A stretch of 64,000 nt of DNA from a bacterium (GTDB lineage: Bacteria > Sysuimicrobiota > Sysuimicrobiia > Sysuimicrobiales > Segetimicrobiaceae), in contig DATGFS010000032.1 of NCBI GenBank assembly GCA_035308905.1, forward strand, positions 1-64,000, given 5' to 3'. The notes below the pieces were generated by a model, which saw only the letters and a list, made by a program, of their open reading frames with translations, ran no database searches and was not told the origin of the DNA. Positions 16,465 through 24,064 of the stretch are shown piece after piece. The stretch's first letter is position 1. Every line of letters begins with the position of its first letter. The position numbers and the translations under genes are program-made.

Positions 16465-16806
16465 TCACCCGACCCGTGGGGACCTTAGACGACCGAAATC
16501 TGGGAACTGCACGGAGGCCGGGTGGGCCGGCTGCCAATAGAAATGGTAGGCGAGAAAGGCCGAGGCAGCCAGCAAAAACAGCATGGTCGCGGTATCCAAT
16601 TCGTAAAGTCCGAACACTCCTCCGGCCAGGAACGCGGTGAGGATCGAGATCGCCACGGCCGGCCACAAATGGAAGATCCCGTTCATCATGTGCTCGCCCC
16701 AGTAGGACTCGCCGGTATCCAGTTGCGCCTCCGCGATACCAACGCCCAAGATGCTGACGACGAGCAGCATCGCGATCACGAATACGGACAGCGGGCGTGC
16801 GCGCAC
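16465..16806 (-). CDS. small exported/membrane protein, unknown
   Basis: The 113-residue product has an N-terminal hydrophobic signal (residues 5-28, ending AEA), a short exposed segment (ESYWGEHMMNGIFH) and two further membrane helices (AVAISILTAFLAGGVFGLY and TMLFLLAASAFLAYHFYW), with a polar C-terminus. GGGGGAG precedes the GTG. It lies downstream of nothing on this strand within 150 bp. Unknown family. Confidence 0.6.
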   Translation of the reverse strand: MRARPLSVFVIAMLLVVSILGVGIAEAQLDTGESYWGEHMMNGIFHLWPAVAISILTAFLAGGVFGLYELDTATMLFLLAASAFLAYHFYWQPAHPASVQFPDFGRLRSPRVG

Positions 16807-16957
16807 GTTTCTCTCCCCCGGGGCTGCCGGGATCCGGCACTGCCGATCGCTGAGCGATTCAGGCCCCCGGCATCATGATGCCCCGGCTAGACGGCTTTCG
16901 GACGCCGCCCAGCGGCACTGCGATGGCGCATGATTCGCGGCCATTGAGCGGTTGCTG

Positions 16958-18637
16958 TTATCCCGCGAGCCACACCCGGTTGAGGAACGCCAGTGCCGTC
17001 CGGTAGTCGGTGGCCGGCCATCCCTGCACCCGCTTGTTGATCGCCTGAATCTCGTGGGGGTGGTAGAGGAAGTTGGCGGCCTGTTCCTCCGCGAGCCGCC
17101 GGTACAGCCGCGCGTAGATCTCGCGGCGTTTCGCGGCGTTGAACGTGACGAGCCCCTGCAGGAACAGCCGGTCGATTTCCGCGTTGGAGTACCCCCAGAT
17201 GTTAAGCGAGCCGTTCGTCTGGAAGTATGAGTGCAGGTCCGGGGTCTGCGGCACGATGTAGTAGAAGCAGAACGCCTCGTACTCCTCGGTGACGTGCTCG
17301 CGGCGCACGAACTCGGTGAACTCGAGCGGCTGGAACCGGACGTCGATCCCAATGTCCCGGAGGTTCTGCTGAACGATCAGCGAGGTGTCGATGCGCTCGG
17401 GCTGTCCCTGATCGGTGTTGAACGTGAACACGAATTTCCGGCCGTCCTTGGCCAGGATGCCGTCCGCGCCGGCCCTGAAGCCGGCCTCGTAAAGCATTTT
17501 CTTGGCCCGCTCCGGATCGTAGTCGAACGTCGGCGCGTCCTTCACGTACCAACCCTTCAGCGCGCTGGGAATCGGACCGTTTGCCAGTTCCGCTCGTCCC
17601 CGGGCGACCTGTTGGATGATTCCTTTCGTGTTGATCGCGTGCGCGAACGCCTGACGGACCGCGCGTGCGCCCCACCACCGTCCCAGCGTCGGGCTCTTGT
17701 CCGTTCGGTAGTTGGCGCCGAAATACCGGAAGTCCATCACCGGCTGCTCGGTGATCGCGATGGTGGGGGTGCCCGCGAGCGCGGGAATCTGGCCGACCGT
17801 TGGGAACGCGATGTCGAGCTCGCCGGTCTTGACCTGCAGCACCGTGGAATTCAGGTCGCGCACGACCTTGTAGATGATCGCGTCGAGATACGGCCGTCCC
17901 TCGTGATAGTTGTCGTACACGGTGACCGTGAAGTGGTCGCCCGTGACGTGCTCGCCGAACTTGAACGGCCCGGTGCCGACCGGATGCTGGAGGAACGCCT
18001 GCGGGAACTTGGTGGCGTTGAACTCCTGCCCCTCCAGCAGGTGCTTGGGCATGATGAACGCGATGTAGCACAGGAGCTCCAGGAACGACGAGTACGGGGT
18101 CTTCGTGGCGACCCGGACCGTCAGCGGGTCCACGACCTCGACGCCGGTGACGGGCTCGAAGTTCCCGCGCAACTGGCTGTTGATCTTGGGATCCGCGTAC
18201 GCGTCGATCGTGTACTTGACGTCGTCCGCTGTGAACGGATGGCCGTCGTGCCACCGGACGCCGCTCTTGAGATGGAACGTCCACGTCAAGCCGTCCTTGG
18301 ACACTTCCCAGCGCTCGGCAAGATCGGCTTCCGGCGCCCAGTCCGCCGGCCGGAGGCGCACCAACTTATTGAACATGGCGTTGTTCACCATCAGGTTCTG
18401 GATCAGCCCGATGGGCGGCCACGGCGTGATGTTGGCGTTGACGGGTATCCGGAACGTACCGCCGCGTCGAGGGGTGGGCGCGGCCGACGCGCGTTCGATC
18501 TGCGTCCACGGCGCCGGCGGTCCGGCGGCCGCGAGCCCGAGGCCGGCGGCGCCGGCAAGCAGCCCGCGTCGCGTCAGGGTGCGGCGTCGTGCGGTGACGC
18601 CGGAGACCGCGGGGATCGTGCGCACGGGACCGGGCAT
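16958..18637 (-). CDS. family-5 ABC solute-binding protein (peptide/nickel type), Tat-exported
   Basis: The 559-residue protein begins with a twin-arginine signal (TRRGLLAGAAGLGLAAAG) and follows with SBP_bac_5 features: GGTFRIPVNANITPWPP, the DLAERWEVSKDGLTWTFHLK segment and WHDGHPFTADDVKYTI. Such proteins deliver oligopeptides, opines, Ni complexes or other small molecules to an ABC importer, but no permease or ATPase genes are adjacent. ATG 18637 is preferred over an upstream codon at 18709 because of GAGGTGA upstream and the position of the RR motif. It is divergent from the racemase-like gene. Confidence 0.9.
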   Translation of the reverse strand: MPGPVRTIPAVSGVTARRRTLTRRGLLAGAAGLGLAAAGPPAPWTQIERASAAPTPRRGGTFRIPVNANITPWPPIGLIQNLMVNNAMFNKLVRLRPADWAPEADLAERWEVSKDGLTWTFHLKSGVRWHDGHPFTADDVKYTIDAYADPKINSQLRGNFEPVTGVEVVDPLTVRVATKTPYSSFLELLCYIAFIMPKHLLEGQEFNATKFPQAFLQHPVGTGPFKFGEHVTGDHFTVTVYDNYHEGRPYLDAIIYKVVRDLNSTVLQVKTGELDIAFPTVGQIPALAGTPTIAITEQPVMDFRYFGANYRTDKSPTLGRWWGARAVRQAFAHAINTKGIIQQVARGRAELANGPIPSALKGWYVKDAPTFDYDPERAKKMLYEAGFRAGADGILAKDGRKFVFTFNTDQGQPERIDTSLIVQQNLRDIGIDVRFQPLEFTEFVRREHVTEEYEAFCFYYIVPQTPDLHSYFQTNGSLNIWGYSNAEIDRLFLQGLVTFNAAKRREIYARLYRRLAEEQAANFLYHPHEIQAINKRVQGWPATDYRTALAFLNRVWLAG

Positions 18638-18756
18638 CGGCGTGTCACCTCGCGCTGCGCGTCGAAGACGCACGTGTCCGTCCGGGCAGGCCTGCGAGAT
18701 ATTCGGCAAGGAGGCGCTCGGCTCCGCCAGAAGTACACGTGTGGAGGCGATGTCCG

Positions 18757-19428
18757 ATGCCGCATATCGTGTACCTCGAGTCCGTGACCGGATACGGCGC
18801 TGCCGAGAACACCCGCCGGCTCGAGATCCTCCGCGGGTACCTGCGTCCCGGGTTCACGATCGAGCTCCTCAACCCGACCGACGGCCCCAAGATCCTCGAG
18901 CGGCGGGAGGACTTCGAGCAGGCCGGCCGGGCCGCCCTCGCGGCGGTCACGGAGATCGGGCCGGATCGCTGCGCGGCGATCATCGCCGCGGGCGCGGTGG
19001 ATCCGGCGCTCGCCGATCTGCGCGCCGCCGCCAAGGTTCCTGTCATCGGCCCCGGGGAAGCCTCGTTGTTCCTCGCCCGCATCGTGGCATCGCGTCTTGT
19101 GATTCTCACGGTAGAACCCGCCGTGCCCGCGGCTCACGCGATGATCAAGAACGTGCCGGCGCGGCCGAACACCGTCGTCGTCCACACGATGAAGACGACG
19201 GTGCGCAAGATCCTGGCCGACCTCGACGCGGGACGCCGGTTCATGCGCGAGGAAGCGGCCGCCGCCGTGCGGGAGCACCGCGCAGACGCGATTTACCTCG
19301 GTTCGATGACGCAGGGCACGCTCGGTATCGCCGAAGACCTCCGGACGCAGCTCGGGCTTCCGGTCCTCGACCCTTTGCCCATTTCCGTCTACGCGGCGCA
19401 GGAGGCGGCCTCGACACTCGCCCACTGA
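18757..19428 (+). CDS. Asp/Glu/hydantoin racemase-family protein lacking catalytic Cys
   Basis: A 223-residue protein of the two-domain racemase fold: an N-terminal IVYLESVTGYGA strand, AAIIAAGAVDPALADL as the first active-site loop, PVIGPGEASL, then ADAIYLGSMTQGTLG as the second loop. In active members both loops carry a Cys (ACxxDP and LGCxxM). Here they are Ala78 and Ser183, so classical two-base racemisation or maleate isomerisation is unlikely. Maleate isomerase (NicE) belongs to this superfamily. The gene is divergent from a solute-binding protein and precedes a truncated dipeptidase gene. Confidence 0.78.
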   Translation: MPHIVYLESVTGYGAAENTRRLEILRGYLRPGFTIELLNPTDGPKILERREDFEQAGRAALAAVTEIGPDRCAAIIAAGAVDPALADLRAAAKVPVIGPGEASLFLARIVASRLVILTVEPAVPAAHAMIKNVPARPNTVVVHTMKTTVRKILADLDAGRRFMREEAAAAVREHRADAIYLGSMTQGTLGIAEDLRTQLGLPVLDPLPISVYAAQEAASTLAH

Positions 19429-19460
19429 GCGTGGGCCCGCAGTCTGATGGAGGGGGAGCC

Positions 19461-19625
19461 ATGATCGCAAGCCCGCACTTCACCCCTGCAGACGCCGAGT
19501 TGACGCGCAAGATCGGGATCGTCAACCTGCACGACGATTTTCCCCTCATCATCGCGAAAGAGCAGTTCGAGGGCGTGTACGACTCTCTACGGCGGTACTG
19601 GCTGCCAAATTTTCGTGCCGGTTGA
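19461..19625 (+). pseudogene. truncated dipeptidase (M19-like) N-terminal fragment
   Basis: A good ribosome site (GGAGGGGGAG) and ATG open a frame reading IVNLHDDFPLIIAKEQFEGV, then YDSLRRYWLPNFRAG, before a stop at codon 55. This resembles the start of membrane dipeptidases (VVDxHxD...LPxLRAGGV), with the first metal-binding HxD kept. The match stops where the VapBC block begins, so the gene was probably cut by its insertion or by deletion. It lies 32 bp after the racemase-like gene. Confidence 0.5.
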
Positions 19626-19657
19626 CGCAGTCGTTCGGCCGGCGGGCGAAGCTTTCT

Positions 19658-20083
19658 TCACAAGAACGGGTTTACTGTCCGAACGCTGCCGTAGAGACGG
19701 TCATGCTGGAAGTCTTCGGACAGAAGTTCCGACAGGCCGAAGTGCTCCGCATACGCCCATAAATGCGCGTCGAACCAAGACAGCTGGTACGCCACGGCCC
19801 CCCGCAACGCGGTCCTCAAGAGCATCTCGTCGGGGTACAGTACCGTAAACTGTCCCACCATTTCCTCGGCTTCTCGGAGCGCATCGTGTGTCGAGAGAAG
19901 TGGTGCCGCGCGTCCAAGCGGCCGGGTCGCCGCCGCAACAAATTCCATGATCGCCTGGTGAGGAACCCGGATGGAATCTTCCGCGATCCCTCGCCTCAGG
20001 ATCTCAGTTGCGACCTTTTGGCGGTCCGGGAACCGTGGGTCGAAACGATAGACGAGGATGTTCGTATCAACGAGCGCGGCCAC
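19658..20083 (-). CDS. PIN-domain toxin (VapC-type)
   Basis: A 141-residue PIN nuclease: ALVDTNILVYRFD holds the first acidic residue, a mid-helix Glu lies in IMEFVAAATRP, and LSWFDAHLWAYAEHFG followed by LLSEDFQHDR gives the later Asp residues of the Mg site. VapC proteins cleave RNA (often tRNA) when the antitoxin is lost. The GTG start at 20083 overlaps the antitoxin 3' end by 17 bp, the usual tight order of antitoxin first. Confidence 0.85.
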   Translation of the reverse strand: MAALVDTNILVYRFDPRFPDRQKVATEILRRGIAEDSIRVPHQAIMEFVAAATRPLGRAAPLLSTHDALREAEEMVGQFTVLYPDEMLLRTALRGAVAYQLSWFDAHLWAYAEHFGLSELLSEDFQHDRLYGSVRTVNPFL

Positions 20084-20351
20084 GACGATAAAGGTCCTCT
20101 CGGTTCCACCCCCGGCTCTGTGCCGATGCCGCGGGGGAGCGATTATTCCTTTTCCGTTGTCTGGCCGTCGCCAAATCGAAGCGGCGAAGGCGCTCGGCAA
20201 GGCTCACTGTCTTGATCTTCCTCCCCGGAGGGACGACGCGAATCAGGTCCCCGGAAGCGAGCCATTCGATTTCGTCACCCGGGCGAATACCGTAGAGATC
20301 CGCCACCGCCTTGGGAACCGTGACCTGAAGCTTCGACGTCACCTTGGCCAT
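20067..20351 (-). CDS. AbrB/MazE-type antitoxin (VapB-type)
   Basis: A 94-residue protein starting MAKVTSKLQVTVPKAVADLY, then GIRPGDEIEWLASGDLI: the SpoVT-AbrB swapped-hairpin DNA-binding domain in its first 45 residues, followed by a basic, extended C-terminus that would wrap the toxin. It precedes and overlaps the PIN gene on the same strand. ATG 20351 lies inside an inverted repeat, fitting self-repression. Confidence 0.85.
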   Translation of the reverse strand: MAKVTSKLQVTVPKAVADLYGIRPGDEIEWLASGDLIRVVPPGRKIKTVSLAERLRRFDLATARQRKRNNRSPAASAQSRGWNREDLYRRGRAR

Positions 20352-20380
20352 ATCCTTACAATAGCAAGGATATGATCCTT
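20351..20380. promoter_or_regulatory. operator of the toxin-antitoxin pair
   Basis: TATCCTT (20351-20357) and AAGGATA (20366-20372) form an inverted repeat with an 8-base spacer, and a third half-site ATCCTT follows at 20375-20380. The dyad overlaps the start codon of the antitoxin, a common site for AbrB-type autoregulation. Confidence 0.55.
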
Positions 20381-20593
20381 GTTCAAGTGTCGTCCATGTT
20401 GTGCGCACAATACGGGGGGACACTCGGCGTCTGTGGAATTATTGACATCGAGCAAGTCATTGCAGCCGCACTCCATGCGGTTCCGCGTGAGTCTTGGCGG
20501 GGCGGATGAGCGGTCGCCCGACCCCTTGGTGAACCCAAGGATCCCAAAGATAGGCCTTTGCCGAACTCGAACAAGGGGTAGGAACCTATCGAA

Positions 20594-21394
20594 GTGCGTG
20601 ATGGCGTTGGGAAGACGCCTCGAGGTCGATGGACCGCGTTGGCAGCAGGAGACTCCCCGCCGCGTGCAGAGCGAGACCGTCATCTCTGGCATCGGGGTCT
20701 CGTTGTCACGTTGCTCTACACAGCCGCCGCACTCTTGGCTTTGTCGCCGAACTGGCCGGGACGCATTCTGTACGATGGCAACGCGCCTCCGCTTCCCTAC
20801 CGATGGGTCGTGCCGCCGCCCGACCTCCGTCGGGGGAATCAGCTTCCGACGCCGGGCACTGCGTCCATCCCGCTCACAGTCGCGGGTTCCGGTTCGGCCT
20901 CGATTTCGACCGACGATGCTCAGGTCGCCGTCGTTGTTCCGGAAGCCGCGTTTGCCGGCCGCGCGGATGAGACGTCCGTGCAGGTCCGGATCACGCCGGT
21001 CGACCCGAAATCCTTATCGTCGCCGCCTCCCGGCCTGCGCTTCGACGGCAACGGCTACGCGATAGTGGCGGCGTACGCGAGGTCCAGGGAGCTCGCCGTG
21101 CTGCGCAAGCCGGCGACGATCGTGTTGCGATATCCTATGCATGCAACCATATTAATGCGCAACATCGGTCAGGAATGGCGGCCGCTTCCGGCCAATACGG
21201 TTCCGTCTACATTGCAGATTTTTGCGACAACGAATGCCTGGGGAACGTTCATCGCTGCGGCTCCAGGGGGATTGAACCAGAGATCGTCATGGACCACCTA
21301 TGTCGCGGCAACGGGCGCCCTGCTCGGCGGGCTTTCCATCGGCTGGCTCCTGAGGTGGCGCGCCTCGCACGCGGGTCCGTCTGGCGGGCGCTGA
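20594..21394 (+). CDS. bitopic membrane protein with extracytoplasmic beta domain
   Basis: The 266-residue product has one membrane helix near residues 35-53 (LVVTLLYTAAALLALS), a beta-rich outer domain of about 180 residues (SIPLTVAGSGSASISTDDA, VQVRITPVDPKSLSS, KPATIVLRYPMHATIL) and a second helix at 236-256 (AATGALLGGLSIGWLL). The middle part resembles Ig-like or ZU5-like sandwich domains. It lies 87 bp before the LVIVD-repeat gene on the same strand. Unknown family; the GTG start is uncertain. Confidence 0.55.
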   Translation: MRDGVGKTPRGRWTALAAGDSPPRAERDRHLWHRGLVVTLLYTAAALLALSPNWPGRILYDGNAPPLPYRWVVPPPDLRRGNQLPTPGTASIPLTVAGSGSASISTDDAQVAVVVPEAAFAGRADETSVQVRITPVDPKSLSSPPPGLRFDGNGYAIVAAYARSRELAVLRKPATIVLRYPMHATILMRNIGQEWRPLPANTVPSTLQIFATTNAWGTFIAAAPGGLNQRSSWTTYVAATGALLGGLSIGWLLRWRASHAGPSGGR

Positions 21395-21481
21395 AGACGT
21401 CTCGCGGAGGATATGTCCGAGAATCCTGAGAAACGCCGTGTCGATCGACGTTGTACAGATGCATTCCTCTGGGGGGGACGG

Positions 21482-23005
21482 ATGAAGTGTCGCGACACGC
21501 TCGGTAAGTGTATCTGGTCGGTTATCGCGCTTGCGCTCATCACCGTCGTTCTTTTTGGACCACCGACGGTCGCTCTCGGGCAGGGAGTCGGCACCGAGGC
21601 CATCACGCCGAATCCACCCGGGGTGAACTTTTTCAATCTGAGCTTGCAACAGACGCGATCGTTGTCCCGCAGCAAGAACTTCCAGGTTGTCGGCCACAGC
21701 TATTTCAAGGGACCGTGGCTGGCGCCATTTGCGCAGGCGACGGGCCTCGGCGCCGGATTCAACACCCTGCGCGTTCATGACGGGGTCGCGTACCTCGCCG
21801 GATACGCAAGCCCCGTCACGCTCTTTGGCGTTATCATCGCCGATGTCCACGATCCGGCCAATCTCAAGCCCCTGGCCGTGATTCCCTGCAAGCCCGGCAC
21901 CCGCTGTGCGTACCTCAGGGTCAACTATGCCAAGCACATTCTGGTCGTGGGTCACGACACCAACGGCGACAATCCGCGGAAACCCCCCACGGGCCAGCTG
22001 GCACAGGCCGGGTTGGGATTCTACGACATTTCGAACCCGCGCGCCCCGAGGGGCCTCGGGTTCATTGTCACGCGCGAGGGCGGCGCGACCCACGGGTTCG
22101 ACATCGATGACCGCTACGTTTATGGGTGCGCGAACACACCGGAGACCGCAAACCCGAAGTTCGGGGGCGGCAATCAAGAGTTGGTGATCGTTGACTACGG
22201 CAATCCCCAGGCACCAAAACTCGTCAGTACATTGCACATTCAGGGGCAGCACGAAGGCGAAACGTTTGCAGCCCAGGACCAGACGAATCCCGACGGCACG
22301 CCGCAGCACGTTTGGTGCCACGAGGTCATCAAGCACAAAGATCGTTTGTACATAGCGTGGCGCGATGCCGGGTTGGTCATTGTGGATGTTAGTAACCCAT
22401 CGTCGCCTCGCATCATCTCGCGGCTCGATTACGTGCCGCCGTTCAGCGGAGGGAGCCTCGGAGGGGCCCACACCGCCGCGCCGGTGATCGCGAATCCCAC
22501 CGAATACCCGAAGCTTCTGGTGCTCAACGATGAGATTTTCGATTGCCCATCCGGGGTGACTCGGATCGTGGACATCTCGAACCTGTCGAACCCGCAGTTC
22601 GTGTCGAACATGCGCATTCCGGCTGTAGACGACAATTACAATTACAAGACCGGAAAGTTTGTCTGCTCTGGGACGGTGCAGTCAAGCCACCTCCCGTGGT
22701 TTGATTACAGATCACCGGGGCTCGTGTACCAGGCGTGGTACGATCAGGGCCTGCACGCGTGGGATATCTCGGATCCGAACACTCCCAAGGAGATCGGGTA
22801 TTACTTCTCGCCCCGATATCCGTGCGTCGGTCCCTGTGGAGGTGGATTCCCCGGGGCCGTCAATCAACACGGCGACCGTCACACGCGCGAGGTCTTTCAG
22901 GATCCGGCCACGGGCCTGCTGTACGTGACGGACGGCAACGGAGGCGGACTGACGGTGCTGCGCTGGACGGGACCGATTCCGCGACCACCCTTGCCCGTTC
23001 GGTGA
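21482..23005 (+). CDS. exported LVIVD-repeat beta-propeller protein
   Basis: The 507-residue product has a Sec signal (residues 1-34) and repeated blades with the LVIVD signature: ELVIVDYGNPQAPKLVST, GLVIVDVSNPSSPRIISRLD and a later HAWDISDPNTPKEIGYY. Such repeats build surface beta-propellers of unknown ligand. Conserved His clusters (THGFDIDDRY, HVWCHEVIKH, NQHGDRHTRE) could bind metal. ATG 21482 is chosen because GGGGGGAC precedes it and the signal peptide follows; ATG 21413 lies upstream in frame. A strong hairpin follows. Confidence 0.82.
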   Translation: MKCRDTLGKCIWSVIALALITVVLFGPPTVALGQGVGTEAITPNPPGVNFFNLSLQQTRSLSRSKNFQVVGHSYFKGPWLAPFAQATGLGAGFNTLRVHDGVAYLAGYASPVTLFGVIIADVHDPANLKPLAVIPCKPGTRCAYLRVNYAKHILVVGHDTNGDNPRKPPTGQLAQAGLGFYDISNPRAPRGLGFIVTREGGATHGFDIDDRYVYGCANTPETANPKFGGGNQELVIVDYGNPQAPKLVSTLHIQGQHEGETFAAQDQTNPDGTPQHVWCHEVIKHKDRLYIAWRDAGLVIVDVSNPSSPRIISRLDYVPPFSGGSLGGAHTAAPVIANPTEYPKLLVLNDEIFDCPSGVTRIVDISNLSNPQFVSNMRIPAVDDNYNYKTGKFVCSGTVQSSHLPWFDYRSPGLVYQAWYDQGLHAWDISDPNTPKEIGYYFSPRYPCVGPCGGGFPGAVNQHGDRHTREVFQDPATGLLYVTDGNGGGLTVLRWTGPIPRPPLPVR

Positions 23006-23121
23006 GTGGTGCCCGCCGGGGGACGAAGCGCGGCTGGCGGAACTTCTGGCGCGATGCCTGGAAAGCGGCGAATGTTGCCACCGAAGTGCACTCGCTAACC
23101 CCAGGGCGGTCGGAACATGCT

Positions 23122-23153
23122 GGTGCGGCTCCCCGGGACCGGGGAGCCGCACC
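23122..23153 (+). terminator. perfect 15-bp hairpin
   Basis: GGTGCGGCTCCCCGG (23122-23136) and CCGGGGAGCCGCACC (23139-23153) pair completely around a GA dinucleotide, 117 bp after the LVIVD gene. There is no T run. It is a very stable end-of-transcript structure. Confidence 0.55.
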
Positions 23154-23185
23154 GCGCCGGTCCTGAGCGGGTACCCAGATTCCAC

Positions 23186-23347
23186 GTGACCAATACGCTC
23201 GGGTCCGTCATTTTAGACTTCGATGGCCTGCTGGCCGACACCGAGCTTCCGACTGTAGGCGACGCCAGGCGCCAGCCCGGCCTCGTGTTGGCCGAGCTTC
23301 TACGACGTCGTGGACCAAGTCAACCTGTGACGGGGAGCAGATCGTGA
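23186..23347 (+). pseudogene. HAD-hydrolase N-terminal fragment
   Basis: From GTG 23186 the frame reads SVILDFDGLLADTE, which is HAD motif I (DxD with the nucleophile), then leaves the family and stops at codon 54. The cap and motifs II-IV are absent. Its stop overlaps the start of the isochorismatase-fold gene (GTGA), which may be chance or a remnant used for coupled translation. Confidence 0.5.
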
Positions 23348-24027
23348 TTATCTACAAAGGCCGGCAGATTCCGGAGACCTTCGAAGAGATTGTCGATCCG
23401 CGGCACACCGCCCTCATCGTCCACGAGATGCGGAACGATCTGCGGGAGATTGGAGCGGCCGACAAGGACGGGAAGATGATTCGCATCGATTTCGACTCCA
23501 TCGTCGCCCCGATCGGGAGACTTCTCGCGGCCGCGAGGGACAAGAACATGCGAATCATCTTTGCCGGGTACATGGGGCACTCGACCGAAAGCCTGTATTC
23601 GGATGTGATGGTCTGGCGGCATCACAAACGGCTGCTGGACCCTAAGACCGCGCCGGCGGCTCCGGGCGTGGTCGAGAAGAGCCGCGGGTGGCAGGTCATC
23701 GATGAGCTCAAGCCGCGGGAGACGGAGATCATCCTGGCGAAGCCGCGCGTCGACTGCTTTATCGGCACCAACTTGGAGCTCTTGCTGCGGTGGAACGGCA
23801 TTCGGACGATCGTCATCGCCGGCGTGGGCGCGGAGGTGGGCATCCTGCCCACGACCTTCCACGCGATCAACCTGGGCTTCTTCGTCGCGGCGCCGGCGGA
23901 CTGCATCCGGGGGACGGCGCGGGAGTGGACGGGCGACGCGATGAAGTTCATCGGCGGCAACGAGCACGGCCCGCTGGCCCTTGTGCAGCCGTCGTCCGAC
24001 ATCATCGCGGCGTGGGAACGGTACTGA
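23344..24027 (+). CDS. isochorismatase-fold protein without catalytic Cys
   Basis: The 227-residue protein has the cysteine-hydrolase fold: HTALIVHEMRNDL (first strand), EIILAKPRVDCFIGTNLELL (with Lys133) and TIVIAGVGAEVGILPTTFHA. The family uses an Asp-Lys-Cys triad. Here Asp is Glu28, Lys133 is kept and Cys is Gly166. It therefore should not work as a usual amidase; a binding or lyase role is open. Maleamate amidase (NicF) is one family member. It is followed 37 bp later by a molybdoenzyme gene, probably in the same transcript. Confidence 0.8.
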   Translation: MIIYKGRQIPETFEEIVDPRHTALIVHEMRNDLREIGAADKDGKMIRIDFDSIVAPIGRLLAAARDKNMRIIFAGYMGHSTESLYSDVMVWRHHKRLLDPKTAPAAPGVVEKSRGWQVIDELKPRETEIILAKPRVDCFIGTNLELLLRWNGIRTIVIAGVGAEVGILPTTFHAINLGFFVAAPADCIRGTAREWTGDAMKFIGGNEHGPLALVQPSSDIIAAWERY

Positions 24028-24064
24028 GCCGGTCCGGTCGAGACCGCCGGGCAAGGAGGACCTC

